Source: Teratosphaeria epicoccoides | Lineage: Eukaryota; Ascomycota; Dothideomycetes; Mycosphaerellales; Teratosphaeriaceae | Direction: 5' to 3' | Length of the DNA: 64,000 bases | Assembly: GCA_021401465.1 (NCBI GenBank) | Contig: JADDMT010000001.1 | Span: forward strand, 799,861-863,860 | Part shown: piece after piece, positions 1-11,829 of the stretch | Position numbering within the stretch: the first letter of the stretch is position 1 | Layout: the number at the start of each line of letters is the position of its first letter | Made by a program: the position numbers and the translations under genes | Notes under the pieces: generated by a model | Told to the model about the DNA's origin: nothing | Seen by the model: the letters and a program-made list of their open reading frames with translations, nothing else | The model's database searches: none

Positions 1-425
1 GCCGCGGGGGTGGAATCACGACTTCACGGAGACAAGCTGGTGAGCTTGCTTATGCTGATATTCAAAGCTTCGATCGCATCATGCCGCTTCTTCACCGGAC
101 CAAGGCGCTTGTGCGCCCCTCTGTTCCGCTCATCTATCGCAAGAGCCGGTAGGAGCGACGATTGTTTCATGCATTGCAATTGGAATTGGCAATGTGCAAG
201 AGAGGGTGTCCGAGCACTACGGTTTCGCTCCCTTCTCTTCCTGAAGGGGCTGACAGCGTGGCGCATGGATGCGCAACTGTGGGTCGCCTCATGAGCACGA
301 CATAATGAGCGAGGAGCTGAGACCCGACCCGTCGTGACGGAAACAATACGATCCGCTCAATGCGCATATGTGTACATTCCTATGGATACACATGGTGAAG
401 GCTAGCTGACTAACGCAGTTGGCCA
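1..425. other. intergenic, no gene seen
   Basis: This is the sequence downstream of the transporter gene that ends at 426. Short open frames overlap on both strands, but none has a recognisable domain or convincing coding character. It probably holds the 3' untranslated region of that gene. Confidence 0.5.
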
Positions 426-1622
426 CTATGCCTTCACACTTGTGCCAGCACTTGCCTTCACGCTCTTCGAAGCCAGCTCGACCGAGCTGTAATACGCGGC
501 TCCGGCCAAAGTGACAAGCGTCCCGATACCATTCAGTGCTGTCACCTTGACGTCGAACAGCACAATCCCTAGCACGATCGTGAGACTCTGTTTGAGATTT
601 CCACACACGCTGATGGTCAGTGCGCCGGCCACTTTGTTGGTCTGGAACGACACAATATTGAGACCAAACGCCATTAGCGCATTGAGTCCCAACGCGAGCA
701 GGAAGGGCAGGTTGAGACCGCCTTCGTCGACAGCAGTCATGAGTGTGCTAAGCTCTCCACTGGCTGCGGCGTACAATAGACATTGCACTGCTGCCAGCGG
801 TGACATGCGGAAAAGCACCTCCAAAGCGTCCAAGGCAAGACTTCCAGTCATCAGTCGATTTGTGGCCACGCTCTTGACTGCTGCAAGAAGTACACCGAGA
901 AGTGTGAGAGCAAAACCACTGATGGAGAAGTAGTAGTCTCCGAACGTCGCGAGCCCGACTCCTAGAATCAGCGGGAACATCGATACATAGGTCTGCTGGG
1001 AGTATGATCTGTTGTAGACTGTCTTGTAGATGATCATGGTCGCAACAGGCGTTACCGACCGAAGCACTTGGTGGAAGGGAACCGATACCAATGCTCTTTT
1101 CCAATAACACGATCAGCGCTTGATGCTTAGCTCTACGAGTGCAAAAGGAACTTACAACGAGACATTGCTGATCGCGATGTTCAGGGTGAAGAGTGATGAA
1201 AATGCAACCAGAACCAGGTGCTCTCTCGTGTTCAATCTGGTAAGCCGAAAGCGTCCCATAGTATACAGCGCACAGCAGCCGAGTGACGTGGCGGACGAGT
1301 GCGTGACCGTCAGAAGCCACGGCAGCTGTATCATCTGCAGGACAGCCTTATTCGAGAGCGTGAGTCCGAGGTTGAGTAGGAAATAGAGTCCGAGGAAAAT
1401 GAGCTTGTTCGTCAGAGGCACAGTGTATTCTGCCGGCCGATCATGTTGCTGTTCTGTCGTTATCAATCTCTGGCCCTCGAGGTCCTCCTCACTCGGTGGT
1501 GGTTTGCTGTCGAGGCTATGTCTCTCATCGATAGCGTCCATTTCCGCACCGTCAGCATAGTCCCTGATCGACTGAGAGATCTCTATGCGTGGTAAGGGAT
1601 GAGCAGGCATGGCCTCGTTCAA
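426..1622 (-). CDS. triose-phosphate transporter family protein (TPT/nucleotide-sugar transporter type)
   Basis: This is a membrane transporter of the TPT/DUF250 branch of the drug/metabolite transporter superfamily. Fungal members usually sit in Golgi or ER membranes and move sugar phosphates or nucleotide sugars; the substrate cannot be read here. There are two exons, 1622-1156 and 1095-426, giving 378 residues. The donor GTAAGT begins at 1155 and the acceptor AG ends at 1096. Splicing joins SNVSL to ALVSVPFHQVLR, which rebuilds the hallmark TPT motif (N-x-S-L then V-S-V-x-F-H-Q). The first 70 residues are a polar acidic cytosolic tail; about ten hydrophobic segments follow from NKLIFLGLYFLLN onward. 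The C-terminal half has the usual KQSLTIVLGIVLF segment. The first ATG gives a normal fungal length. Nothing looks broken. Confidence 0.9.
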
Positions 1623-2493
1623 TCATCTGGTTTGAGTCACTGGTCAAAGTGTCTCGTTATGATGAACCAGACAAAGGCTGAGCATCGAGGTGAACAGACC
1701 TACTTGCGTTCAGCAGTGCTTATACGTGCTTAAAGATGCTGACGCGGCGAGTCATTCCGCGTCTGTGAGAGTGCTGGACGCCTATCGGTAACGAACTTTC
1801 CAATATGCCAGAAACGCACTCGTGATCTAGGCTTTGCAACGATATGGTGTGCCGACAGGGGCCAGTGGGTCTGGTGCGGCTGATAGTGGAACTGTACGGA
1901 ATCAGCACACAGGAATGCGATGCACTTTCGTGGCTGCGCTGCCACCGGATGGGAACCCTTTGCCATCCCTCTCTTCGTGTGGCAACCGCTGTCTCGCTTG
2001 ATCCGGATCGGTGGCTCGATCGGGATCATGGCCTACGGAACGGAGAAGGCGGTGTGTTATATATATATTGTAGTATCGCGGATGAAACCTCATTACAATT
2101 TGCTGACTACTCTCGGCCTCAAGCTGCACCACACCCATACAGGTCTGCCCGCATCACTGTGTACAGGAGCCATAGCCAGGCAAGGGTTTGCCTCAGGGAT
2201 GTCCGCAGCGAGGCGCCGCCTATCGAGTGGGCCGTGATTTGCACATGACCCGTCACGATCAACACAGCACCTACCATGCCATGCGAAGTGGCGGAAAGCC
2301 GTATTCGCAAGCGGACTGTTCTAATGGACCGTTTTGCCCGTGACACCGCACCATGGCACGCACCGCATACATACGGCCATCTGCTCCATTCCCCCGTGTC
2401 AGCTCCATCCAAACTTGACTCTACGTCGCTGACCTGTATGCGGCACGAGAGCCTTCGTCAGATGAGCAGTGGTCCGCCACAGGAATTAGCGAC
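1623..2493. other. intergenic, shared upstream region
   Basis: This gap lies between the divergent starts of the TPT-family transporter (minus) and the glycosyltransferase (plus), so it should hold both promoters. A short TA-rich stretch (ttatatatatattg) lies near 2055-2070. Overlapping short ORFs on both strands have no recognisable domain. Confidence 0.5.
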
Positions 2494-3993
2494 ATGTCGC
2501 CGTCGCAGCGTTTGCTAGTCGTAGGCACGGCTTTGACATTGGTGCTTGCGACAATCCTGTTTGGCACCTACGCAGCATTATGGAGGCGGCCTTCTTTGGA
2601 TTTCATACCGATTGTCGGCGACGTCGATCGGCACTTCCACTTCATACTTCCAGCTACTGCGGCCACCATCGATTTATGCAGACTCATGTTCTCTGGGTTG
2701 GTCAATGGGTATCCCGAGCCAGTATTGCTGGGTTGGGACGGTCATGGTCTGTACAATGGAGCAGAGTCGCATCTGTTCAAGGTCTCCGAAGCTTTGGCGT
2801 ATCTGACGAGACTGCCAAAGTCGGCAGACGATGATCTGGTTCTTCTGCTCGACGCATACGACATCTTCTTTCAATTGCGTCCAGATGTGTTAATTGCAAG
2901 ATACTTCGATGTAATCGAGCGAGAAAACAAGCGGCTGAAAGATCAAGGAATCTACGGGATCAATCAGGGTGGCGCAAAGATCAGACAGAGCATATTGTTT
3001 GGAGCTGATAAGGTATGCTGGCCAGACGAACTTCAGCGAGCAGCTTGTTGGGCTGTCCCAAAATCGAGTCTGGAAGATGATGCTCTCGGACCAGCAACAG
3101 ATGCAGATACGACTCCTGGCCGGACTCTTGACCGTCCCCGATGGCTCAACTCAGGCACAATCATAGGACCTGTCAAGGACATGCGAGAGATGTTCAACGC
3201 AACGATGTATCAAATCAAGCGATACTACGACGAGGAATATTACTTCCGCAGGTCAGACCAGTATTATTTCCAAGAGGTGTGGGCCGAGCAAGAGGTTAGG
3301 AGGACCATACTGCGAGATGGAAACATCAAGGCACCTGTCCTGGGTCATGATCAGAACGGAGAAGACGTGAGGGGTCATGTACCAAATCTCGCTCACCGCA
3401 GGCGAACGGAGTTTCATATCGCCATGGATTACGAGACGAGGCTCTTTCAGATCTCTACCGGCACCACCGAGTTCATTACCTGGATGAGTTTCAACCATAC
3501 TACGCCTTCACATCCAAAGCACCAGTCGAAGAAGCGTATTGATCAGACACCTTTGCCAGCGGATATCGCTAGATCACCGCCTCCCTTCACGATCGCTCAG
3601 CACGGCGAAGATGAGTATTCGGACCTACTCAGCTGGGAAAATCTCATGCTCGGCATCAACGGCATCACCCGGACAATCTTTCCATTGTTCCACGTCACGG
3701 GTGACAAGTCTTTTCGTCAAAGATGGTGGCCGAGAATGTGGTATTACAAGGATGGCCGGAGAATGTTGACGGTGGCAAAGGAGACACAATTTACCCGAAC
3801 CTCAGACTTGGTGGCCATAGTTGACGGTGTAAAGTGGAAAGCCTATCCATATCCTGATCTATTTGCTGGCGAGGAGAGTACGACATCTACCGCAGAGCGC
3901 GCTCTGTCGATGGGAGGTGCTTGGTCAGACCAAGGTCAACATCTGAGCTGGGACGATCTTTGTGCGATGCACGAAGAAGAACTATTTGCTTGA
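2494..3993 (+). CDS. type II membrane glycosyltransferase, PLOD1-3-like glycosyltransferase domain
   Basis: Single exon, 499 residues. A short cytosolic tail is followed by one hydrophobic anchor (about residues 8-28, LLVVGTALTLVLATILFG), so the protein is probably a Golgi or ER type II enzyme facing the lumen. The domain after it resembles the glycosyltransferase domain found in animal lysyl hydroxylases (PLOD/LH3) and in fungal hypothetical proteins: the block LLLLDAYDIFFQL (about residues 109-121) carries the D-x-x-D pair that binds metal and nucleotide sugar, and WLNSGTIIGP (about 217-226) is the usual following acceptor-side motif. W- and Y-rich segments follow to the end. The ATG at 2494 is chosen because it directly precedes the anchor. 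Donor and acceptor sugars are unknown. Alternatively it is a fungus-specific orphan glycosyltransferase; the family call is by motif only. Confidence 0.75.
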   Translation: MSPSQRLLVVGTALTLVLATILFGTYAALWRRPSLDFIPIVGDVDRHFHFILPATAATIDLCRLMFSGLVNGYPEPVLLGWDGHGLYNGAESHLFKVSEALAYLTRLPKSADDDLVLLLDAYDIFFQLRPDVLIARYFDVIERENKRLKDQGIYGINQGGAKIRQSILFGADKVCWPDELQRAACWAVPKSSLEDDALGPATDADTTPGRTLDRPRWLNSGTIIGPVKDMREMFNATMYQIKRYYDEEYYFRRSDQYYFQEVWAEQEVRRTILRDGNIKAPVLGHDQNGEDVRGHVPNLAHRRRTEFHIAMDYETRLFQISTGTTEFITWMSFNHTTPSHPKHQSKKRIDQTPLPADIARSPPPFTIAQHGEDEYSDLLSWENLMLGINGITRTIFPLFHVTGDKSFRQRWWPRMWYYKDGRRMLTVAKETQFTRTSDLVAIVDGVKWKAYPYPDLFAGEESTTSTAERALSMGGAWSDQGQHLSWDDLCAMHEEELFA

Positions 3994-4478
3994 TGAACTG
4001 GATCTACCGATTTCTTCAGAGCACATTGCGATCTCGCAGGCGTATATTCGAGGCGGAAAATGGTCAAACGCAATGGAACTTGACGCAAAGAATTGGTGAC
4101 ATCAAGCAAGGAGTACACCATACGTGTTCGCCGTGTGTGTGTCTGCCTTTGTGCTGGTGACAAACGGTGTCCTGATACTATTGGAGCGCAACGCCAACAC
4201 AGGGCTGTTCCATATTGGGCGGTGAGTGCGGTCAGTTGCATTGGCATCCTTCGCCAGCGAGGATTGTGCTTGGTGCTATGCTGGGGTGGTCTTGGGGGAG
4301 TAGTTGGAATTTAGCTGCAGCAGCTACTCAGACACACAGATTTTGTAAAATCATTCGAGTGCGAAGCATAGAAGTAGAAGCGGTCTCTGTTGGCGATGTT
4401 GTACAGCATCGTACATGGCGGTACTTCCGTCCGTGCTTGCGTCAAGCTCAGTCAGAATCCATTTAAGTCTTATTATCA
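3994..4478. other. intergenic between convergent gene ends
   Basis: The glycosyltransferase (plus) and the RUS1-type gene (minus) end towards each other here. I see only 3' flanking sequence, including a T- and G-rich stretch around 4120-4310, and no supported gene. Confidence 0.45.
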
Positions 4479-6003
4479 TCATGCAGCAATGCGAACTCTG
4501 ACGCTTGCCCTAGTCTCCAGCGCCCCGGTCTCAAGATCCCAACTAGCGGAAATGAGAGCCTCCCTATACTTTCGCAAGAGCTGCTCGGCATATGCGTCAG
4601 GATTGTCCTTGTTTTCTGCCGCGGCGAGTGCCTGCCACCAAGCTTCAAGAATATCCTCAGACTTTCCGCCCTCCTTCAGCACGATCTCATACTGATGCTG
4701 ACCAGCATGGCGTCCGAGAATGTATTTCTTGCCGCGGTTGTGTTTCAAGAGATCACTAAGACCTGCATCATCGACCCATAGCGATAAACTAGAGCTTGGT
4801 GCATTCTCACTTGGCTTCGGGACCGTCGAGCTGAGCAATTGCTTTATGGAACCGCCGACCGTACAGTAACCGAGAATTTTGTCGTTGGCGCTGCGCAGAA
4901 CACCATCATATTCGAAGATGCGTTCCTGTCTCGATATTTCGGCAGGCGTCGGCACTCGCTCGTGCTTTGTGAGCTGATGATATACCAGAGTAGCTCGCTG
5001 ACGGTTGAGTGTTCTCATCTTCACAGCCCTGACGGCCCTTCTGTTTGTTTCCAAATGGACTGTTAGCAGCAAAATAAGTGCTGTCCACGTCGCTGTTGGT
5101 GTGACAATGTACGAGACCACCAGACTGCCAAACATCATACCGACGAGCGAGATGACCGTCTCTTGGCTGGAGTCCTTGGCGTTAAGCTCAGCGAGATTGC
5201 CCCATTTTGCAAAATGGGCGCTCAAGCTTGCCTTTGCCGAACCCGCAGCGACACCACATAGACATCGGAGGATTCCGCTAGCACAGAGAACGACGAATTG
5301 AATGGGTTTTGGAAAGACGGGGGTCACACAGTCGAGCACAAAGCTGGTGTCGTTCAGCACGTCAGCCAAGAGACGATACATTTTGCACTCCGGCTCGAAC
5401 GCTGTACCGAAACGGTGGGCGAAAAGAATTGTCGCTATACGGCCAGCGCAGTCCCGGATGATGCCTAGGAGGAGCGCAGTCGTCGGTGACGCATTGGCGT
5501 CGCCCACTCCGACTGTGGATAAGACTGCGCGAGACGACAATATGCTGGCGATGCTGCTGGAAAAAGCTTGAAGAGAGTCATAGATTTGGTATTCCAGGTA
5601 GTCATCTGTGACACTCTGAGGATAGCCGACCGGAAGGAATAGTTCTAAGCCCTGTTGCCAGTAGGACTTCGTTTCCTTTGGACGTATGATGTCTGGACGG
5701 AATAAATTAGTCCCTGCGCAACGAGCATGGGCAGATGCGTAGTCTTGCATTGGATCGATGCACAGATGCACAATGCCCTTGCCCCGGTGCGGAAGAATTG
5801 AGCCCAGTTGATCATAGCATTATCCGCTACGTATGATCGCATTCCATGGGATCCATAGATCTTGCACGTGGTGGAGGCTACCGCAGCGTTGCGTACTTAC
5901 CAATCCTGCTCTGGCCGGGTCGATTGGAAGGGCTCGAAACGTAAGTTGTGATCACATTTCCCGCCTCATCACTCTCTGAAATTTCAAGGCGTTTGTCTGC
6001 CAT
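4479..6003 (-). CDS. RUS1/DUF647 family protein (root UV-B sensitive family)
   Basis: The main exon runs from about 5700 to 4479. It carries the DUF647 block: LFLPVGYPQSVTDDYLEYQ, then SLQAFSSSI and GVGDANASPT, all diagnostic of the RUS family (plant RUS1-6, human C16orf58). The family has a few hydrophobic segments and its biochemical role is unsettled. A first coding exon lies at 6003-5901, ending in a GTAAGT donor (G at 5900) after SRI plus one base. Two in-frame acceptors remain possible: CCAG followed by DIIRPKETK, with a CTAAT branch-like site just upstream, or GCAG slightly earlier. The start at 6003 has the best translation context (gcagcaATGG); in-frame ATGs at 6024 and 6096 are weaker. 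No lesion is seen. Confidence 0.85.
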
Positions 6004-6096
6004 TGCTGCGTCCCGAATCGTCATATGTGGATGTCGTGTTGTTAAGATCGAATTCGGGTCGCGCAAGCATAGAGGTAAAGTGTCACAAGGACTCAT

Positions 6097-6550
6097 TGGC
6101 TCGGTGGTAGCCGCGACTAGCCCAGGTGCCCTCGGCGATATGCCTAATGGATAACACGCCGTGTGGAGGAGGATGCTCCATGCTGATTTCTGGCAGTAAT
6201 TCTATCGGTCAATCAATCGGTCAAGGGAATGATGGATGGGTAGGAACATGTTGAGCAGTCGACGGCATAACAACTCGATCTACGGTGTCGCAAAACAGTC
6301 AGTCGGGTCAACAAAATATCAATCTCTCAACGAACAGCCAGTCATGTCATCCAGCAGCCAATCTGTCAGCGTGCATTCAGACATGTCACTCAGTCGCCCA
6401 GGTGATAGAGTGATAGAAGCTCAAATTCGAGGTACTCGGGCAGTGCTTGTCAGAGGAGTGCGTTGCACCTCCTTCACCTCAGCTCTTGGCCTTCATCTCG
6501 GATCATCCTCTTGCTCCACTTCGCTCACCTCCTCTCATCATCTTCATCTC
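6097..6550. other. intergenic, no gene seen
   Basis: This lies upstream of the RUS1-type gene and downstream of the small two-exon gene. A long plus-strand frame crosses it (about 6236-6988), but it is antisense to the spliced minus-strand gene, Ser-rich and without a domain, so I do not call it. Confidence 0.4.
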
Positions 6551-7062
6551 CTAGCGAAGGCCCCGCCGGGGACCCCGCTCGACGAACCTCTCCTCCTCAC
6601 GGATTCCATCCGCTTGCGCCATGATAGCTACTTTCGCCATCTCCTTCAGGCAATCACCCAAGGCAACCAGGCGGTCCATCTCCCCGGCATCATTGATCTC
6701 GTCCTCGAGCAGATGACCAATTCGACCTCATCGAGCATTTACCCGGTCAACAGGTGGTGGCGCGAGTTTGCACAGATTGAATCCAAGACATCCTTCTTAT
6801 CCCTCTTAGTCTTACCGGTAACGGCCGCTGCTGTACAATCTCGTATAGCTTGGCCCTGCTCATTGTTCTCCGCCTCCGCTGTGGCCGCATCAATCTGCTG
6901 CACAACAGCCACGTCGTCTATCAAAGCCATCCGCAGTGATTCGAGCTGCACGTCGCCGCAATCCTCGCGCTCCTTAAGTACTGAATGAAACATGAGAGCT
7001 GCAGGCTCCGACCGCGGCGGCGAAGCGTCCTTGAAGACTTCTTCGTCGTCGAAACCGGGCAT
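6551..7062 (-). CDS. small acidic unknown protein, two exons
   Basis: Not recognised. Splicing exon 7062-6816 to exon 6726-6551 gives a 140-residue protein. The donor is GTAAGA (G at 6815) and the acceptor is TGAG ending at 6727; the intron is 89 bp. The junction keeps frame (AVT-G-RIGHLLEDEI). The support is the protein itself: an acidic start (MPGFDDEEVFKDASPPR), then a helical, Glu/Ala/Leu-rich second exon (HLLEDEINDAGEMDRL, then ALGDCLKEMAKVAIMAQADG) that looks like real coding sequence and ends in a basic tail (RGPRRGLR). There is no signal peptide or membrane segment. Exon 2 has no ATG-led open frame of its own, so an ORF caller would miss it. Exon 1 alone reads into the intron and stops at 6739. 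No function is proposed. Confidence 0.6.
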
Positions 7063-9030
7063 CTCCTAATTGCCGGAGCCAGCGTTGCCTGAGTTGGTCT
7101 TCGAGCTTGTTCTGTTTGATATATTTCCTCGTGCACCTCGAGGAACCGTAAGATGAATGTGCAGTGATCAAGTCGTAGAGTTTGTTGCAGTGGATGGGGG
7201 AAGGTCAAGTCAAAAGCCCGATATCAAGCGCGCGCTATAGCGAGCTCCCTAAGCACGCGAGCACAGATTCGATGCTAGCAACAAAAGACTAGACCCATCC
7301 AATTTGGCATGAGGCCTTCGGTGGAACGCTCGCTGATGCCACAGGTATGCAGAGACAATGGCGAACAATGTTGCGTCTCTGATGGAGAACAGCACTGCCG
7401 TTTTCACACTGCGGTACAGCGACGATGACAGAGAATCGAAAGCATGCCATGAATGCTTCACTCTCGTATTCCACTGAAAGGCTCTGATGCACCTTGGAGT
7501 CTACTGGCTATCGGGCCACGGCTCCCTGCTGGCCGTCTGAGCGATCGCCGTACCGATAAGGACGCACGGGCAACGGCGCCAACGTCGGGGACGAAGAAAA
7601 GGAGGAATAGCAAGGAGGATGGAAGCAGATTGGCATGCCGCAGGTCTGCACGACCGTCAATCAAGCATTCGGTGTCAGGTTGGCACCATGAGGGCTGAGA
7701 AACATGGCTCGATACGGAGCGGCTCTGGTGCAAGCCATCTGCCGAAATGCTGCAAAGAAAGCCTGAAGATTGGACTGCTCCTGCATGCTGGCCAGTGGGT
7801 CCATTGGAACACTCTACCCTGATTTTCTCCTTAAGCCAAGTATGCTTCGTCGTCCAACGCGCTCTGACCAGGGTCTTCAACGTCAATCAAAAGAGCCATG
7901 GCCATGAAGAGCACTTCCGGCCAATACAGCTCGATTGGCTGGAATGCGATCGCAGTGTCTCGTATAGCACAAAGGCTCTTGTAATGGATCGATTATGGTC
8001 CATGCCGGCGGCGATAGAGGCTCAAAAGAGCAGTGGCTGAGGAGTGCGACTACGAAGGATGGTCCTAATAGTGGAGGCACACCGTAAGTCAAGTCCGTCG
8101 CCTAAGCTTGACCTCGTTCAACTCGGGAGGAAGTGCTTGGAAGAGGCGGAAGGCATCGGGCGTGCAGCGAGCATGCTTTGCTTCGCTCATGTTGATATTA
8201 CCTGTCACAGTCTGGCTACTAATGACCGTCGGCAATAATGCTGTGCTACGCGAAGGAGGCAAGCATTGATGACGGGAGAAGAGAACTGCCTCGGTGATAC
8301 CACACCTCAGTCGGCGTCTGTCGGGTGAAGAGTACCGCGGAGAGGGCTAGGCTCGGTCCGTGTCTTGCACGCTTCACCAACCACGCCGAGTAAATCTGTG
8401 CAGAATTGGCTTGAGACAAAGTCGCCTTGATGCAGCTGCAAATCCTTCACGGCTTCCGTGCTCCACGAGATCACGTCCAGCACGCTGGAATATCACGCGT
8501 ACGGACAATCATGCGCGGACAAGCTGTAGCAGCATAGCCTGATCTCACATGGCAAGATCGAGCCCTATGCTCCAGCGCTACCGCTGCTGTGTTGGTAATG
8601 CAGGCGCGGTCTACCCGCCCGCCCCCCCTCCTGCACCCTCCAGATGGTCTTCGGGTATTATTGCAGCAACATCGAGATGACTGGCCCACAGTCATTCTTG
8701 TGCTTGCGCGAGGCCCGAGATACGTCCTACTGCTACGCTGACATACTCAAGGTCGCAGCACACACGCTAATGGGCCAGACGGTATCCTAATGATTTTCTG
8801 TTTGCCCACCTTTCTCCACTCTTCTCGGACTCTGATGAGCATTGATTGCTACATACTGATCTGAAGCAGTCATTGCTGTGCTTGGGAACTTGGACCTATC
8901 TGGATTGGCCAACAAAGATCATCTGCTGCAGGTCGTCGGCTAAACGGCTCGCCTGCAATCAAAACTCCTCCCAGGACACTGGGATGTGCTCACTGTATTC
9001 CTGCTTCTTCAAATTTCCTACCATTCGAGT
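7063..9030. other. long intergenic region, no supported gene
   Basis: About 2 kb between the small acidic gene and the EamA transporter. Many short frames (the longest is about 142 codons on minus at 7458-7886) overlap each other without domains, biased composition or splice structure that would support a gene. A short C-run (cccgcccgccccccctcc) lies near 8616-8633. The right part should contain the transporter promoter. Confidence 0.45.
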
Positions 9031-10590
9031 ATGAGCCCACCTGCCGGTGATGCTGAGATCATCCAGAAAGATGTGACCAAGGACAGCACAGTCGATGCCT
9101 ATGAACAAGCAGACCGACCACCACGACGTGATGGCATACTAGCAACGCCTGACTCAGAAGGCAGAAGCAAAACAGCAGATTTCTTTGAAAATGGCAATGC
9201 ATTCCTGCCAGTGCCACTGTCAGGCCCCATACGACCGCTATCGCCTGACGCTCTGAGCATTCTGTCCATAGACGAGTACGACCAAATTCGTCCTCTCCGG
9301 ACACTCTCTGAGAACGTCAATGGCCATCACCACCTGGCTCCAGAACGATCACGAGGGGACTGGCGGGACAAGCTCCAAGCCTTCTGGACACGAAACAAGG
9401 GCCTCTCCTACATGCTGGTGGCTCAGATCTTCGGAACCCTGATGAACGTCACAACGCGACTGCTGGAGGTCGAAGGTAATCGTGGCAAGGGTCTGCATCC
9501 CTTCCAGATCCTGTTCGCGCGCATGGCCATCACAGTCGTACTGTCACTCACGTACATGTGGCACAAGTCAACTCCCGATTGGCCACTCGGAAAGAAAGAA
9601 GTCAGGTGGCTCCTGGTCGCTCGAGGGTTCGGAGGCTTCTTCGGTGTATTTGGGATGTACTATTCGCTGCTCTACCTACCCTTGGCTGATGCGACTGTGA
9701 TTACCTTCTTGTCGCCAAGCTTGGCATGCTGGGCATGCTCGATTCTGATCAATGAGCCGTTTGGCAGAGTGGAGCGACTTGCCGGCCTAGTGTCACTGGT
9801 CGGCGTGGTCCTGATAGCTCGTCCAACTAGCTTGTTGGCTGCCTTTGGTGGATCGGGAGGCGGTCCGGCAGGTGCTGGTCACAACGGTGCTGCGAACTCA
9901 TTTCCAGGAAACGCGACCGCCTTGTCATCTGGTTCGAATGCCGCATCCTACAACTCTGTCTCTGCGTCTCAGCGGCTTAGTGGCGTCGGCGTTGGCTTAC
10001 TCGGTGTGCTTGGGAGCGCAGTTGCCTTTACAACGCTACGCTCAATAGGAAAGCGAGCGCATCCGCTGATCAGCGTGACATACTTCTCAACCTGGTGCAC
10101 CTTTGTATCCTTGGTGGCCATGCTCAGTCTACCTGGTGTTGGCTTTCTGCTGCCCCAAGATCTGAAGGATTGGGGTCATCTAATCTTCCTTGGCATTTGT
10201 GGATTCATCATGGTAAGAATCTTTACAGTCAAGCAAATTCTTGGGCAACGAGACTAACATATGTAGCAATTCCTGCTCGCCGCCGCTCTGTCCTATGAGA
10301 AGTCTTCGAGGGCAACAAACATGACCTACACGCAAATGCTATTTGCCCTGACCTTTGATAAACTGATATTCGACCACACGCCTGACGGTGTATCCATCGC
10401 CGGCAGTGCTCTCATTCTAGGCTCAGCCGTTTGTGTAGCTACCATGGCCAATGCAGGTAATAAGAGTGGCTCTCGCAAAGATCCGGCTCACGATGAAGAA
10501 GCTCAGGAAGGGCTCATGGATGGCATGGCACGAGGTGATACCCATGTTGAGATGCCAGTGCAGGAAGTGCAGATGAGGACGCTACGGTAA
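9031..10590 (+). CDS. EamA/DMT-family membrane transporter (SLC35G-like)
   Basis: A ten-helix transporter of the drug/metabolite superfamily with two EamA repeats. Exons 9031-10212 and 10267-10590 join in phase 0 (GFIM then QFLLAAALSYEKSS) for a 501-residue protein; the intron has GTAAGA and TAG ends. The first 130 residues are a polar cytosolic tail. The first EamA repeat spans about residues 130-270, with the typical HPFQILFARMAITVVLSL and YSLLYLPLADATVITFLSP motifs. A Gly/Ser/Asn-rich loop (about 270-325) separates it from the second repeat, which contains TYTQMLFALTFDKLIF. The C-terminal tail is polar. I prefer the ATG at 9031 (MSPPAGDAEI) to one at 8986, which would add a short hydrophobic stub. 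The substrate is unknown. Confidence 0.88.
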
Positions 10591-11030
10591 AGCTTTGCGA
10601 GAAAGACTTGACACAGTCTTGTTATACCTTTGTTGACGGATTGCACGAATGGCACTAGATCATAGCCGTTCCTAGGCTAACGCCGTATGGAAGTAAGGGG
10701 TGGCATTGCATAGCATAGCATGAAGAGCAAGGCAAGCATTTGAGGTGTCGGCCACAAGGCGCATTGCCAAGGCTAGGGGTGAGATAGGTAGTGTATGGCC
10801 GAATCAAACACGCCTAAGGCAGATGCAGGTTCTCGGACTCCTTGACATTCTCAAGGCTCTGGAGTGGCACGGATGTAGAAGAAATACTGTCGGCAGTCCA
10901 AATGAGGCAGTAACCTAAGAACGGAACCATGGTTTTGCCGAGGCCGAATATCGCATTATTGCATGTGATGACGAATTTCATGTGACAGCGTCCATTTGTC
11001 TTAGTCTTTGACGCGCTGTAGCTGCCAGTC
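10591..11030. other. intergenic, no gene seen
   Basis: Flanking sequence between two plus-strand genes, the EamA transporter and NAA10. It includes the short direct repeat tagcatagcatagcat near 10707-10722. No supported ORF. Confidence 0.45.
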
Positions 11031-11829
11031 ATGGATATTAGAGTACTTCACCCTAGCGACATCCCGCACGTCCAACAAACGAACATCACGAACCTTCCCG
11101 AGAACTATTTCTGCAAATACTATCTCTACCATGCATTGAGCTGGCCGCAGTTAAGTTATGTCGCGGTTGATGTATGTTTGTGTTGCATGTAATGCGATAT
11201 GCAAGATGCTGATGTGCCTCATTGCAGGTATCGAGACCAAAGAAGACACCATATGATGCGCCCAAGATCGTAGGCTACGTACTGGCAAAGATGGAGGAAG
11301 ACCCGCAGGACGGCGTGCAGCACGGTCACATCACATCTCTCTCGGTCATGCGGACACACAGGCGGCTAGGGCTGGCAGAGAAGCTGATGCGGCAAAGTCG
11401 TATGTCATATCATACCCTTCCCCTTTTGTAGCGCAACGCTGACGAGCAACGACAGAACGAGCAATGTTTGAAACCTACCACGCGCAGTACGTCTCCCTCC
11501 ACGTCCGTGTCTCCAACATCGCCGCTCTGTCCTTATACAAGGACACTCTTGGCTTCAAGGTTGTCGGCACCGAAGCGAAGTACTACGCAGATGGCGAAGA
11601 TGCGTATAGCATGCGCAAGGATCTGGACTATCTGAGGGAGGAGGCATTGGATGCTGAGAGTGAGGACGAGGATACAGTTGGGAAGGATGAGGGTGATGAG
11701 GTCGGTAGTGCAGGGAAGGCGGGCGCGGGCATGAAGAAGGATCAGAAGAGGAAGGTCAAGGTTGGTAGGCAGTTGGGTGTGTATGGGGATTTGGTGGAGA
11801 GGAATGAGTCTCAGGCGGATGGGACGTAG
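11031..11829 (+). CDS. ARD1: N-terminal acetyltransferase A catalytic subunit NAA10/ARD1
   Basis: Catalytic subunit of the NatA complex, which acetylates the N termini of nascent proteins at the ribosome together with NAA15. Three exons: 11031-11171, 11228-11399 and 11456-11829, with GTATGT donors and CAG acceptors; they join in frame to 228 residues. The start MDIRVLHPSDIPHVQ and the block NLPENYFCKYYLYH are typical of NAA10. The GNAT fold follows: VGYVLAKMEEDP, then HGHITSLSVMRTHRRLGLA (acetyl-CoA loop R-x-x-R/G-x-G/A), then QSQRAMFETYHAQYVSLHVR, formed across the exon 2/3 junction, and KYYADGEDAYSM. The C-terminal 75 residues are an acidic then basic disordered tail, as in fungal orthologues. 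The intact motif across both junctions makes the exon structure secure. Confidence 0.96.

Noticed and set aside
6236..6988. 250-codon plus-strand frame
   Set aside because: Ser/Thr-rich without a domain and antisense to the spliced small gene on minus, whose two exons have better coding character and a clean junction.
7458..7886. 142-codon minus-strand frame
   Set aside because: No recognisable domain, no splice support, biased only by chance; not reported as a gene.
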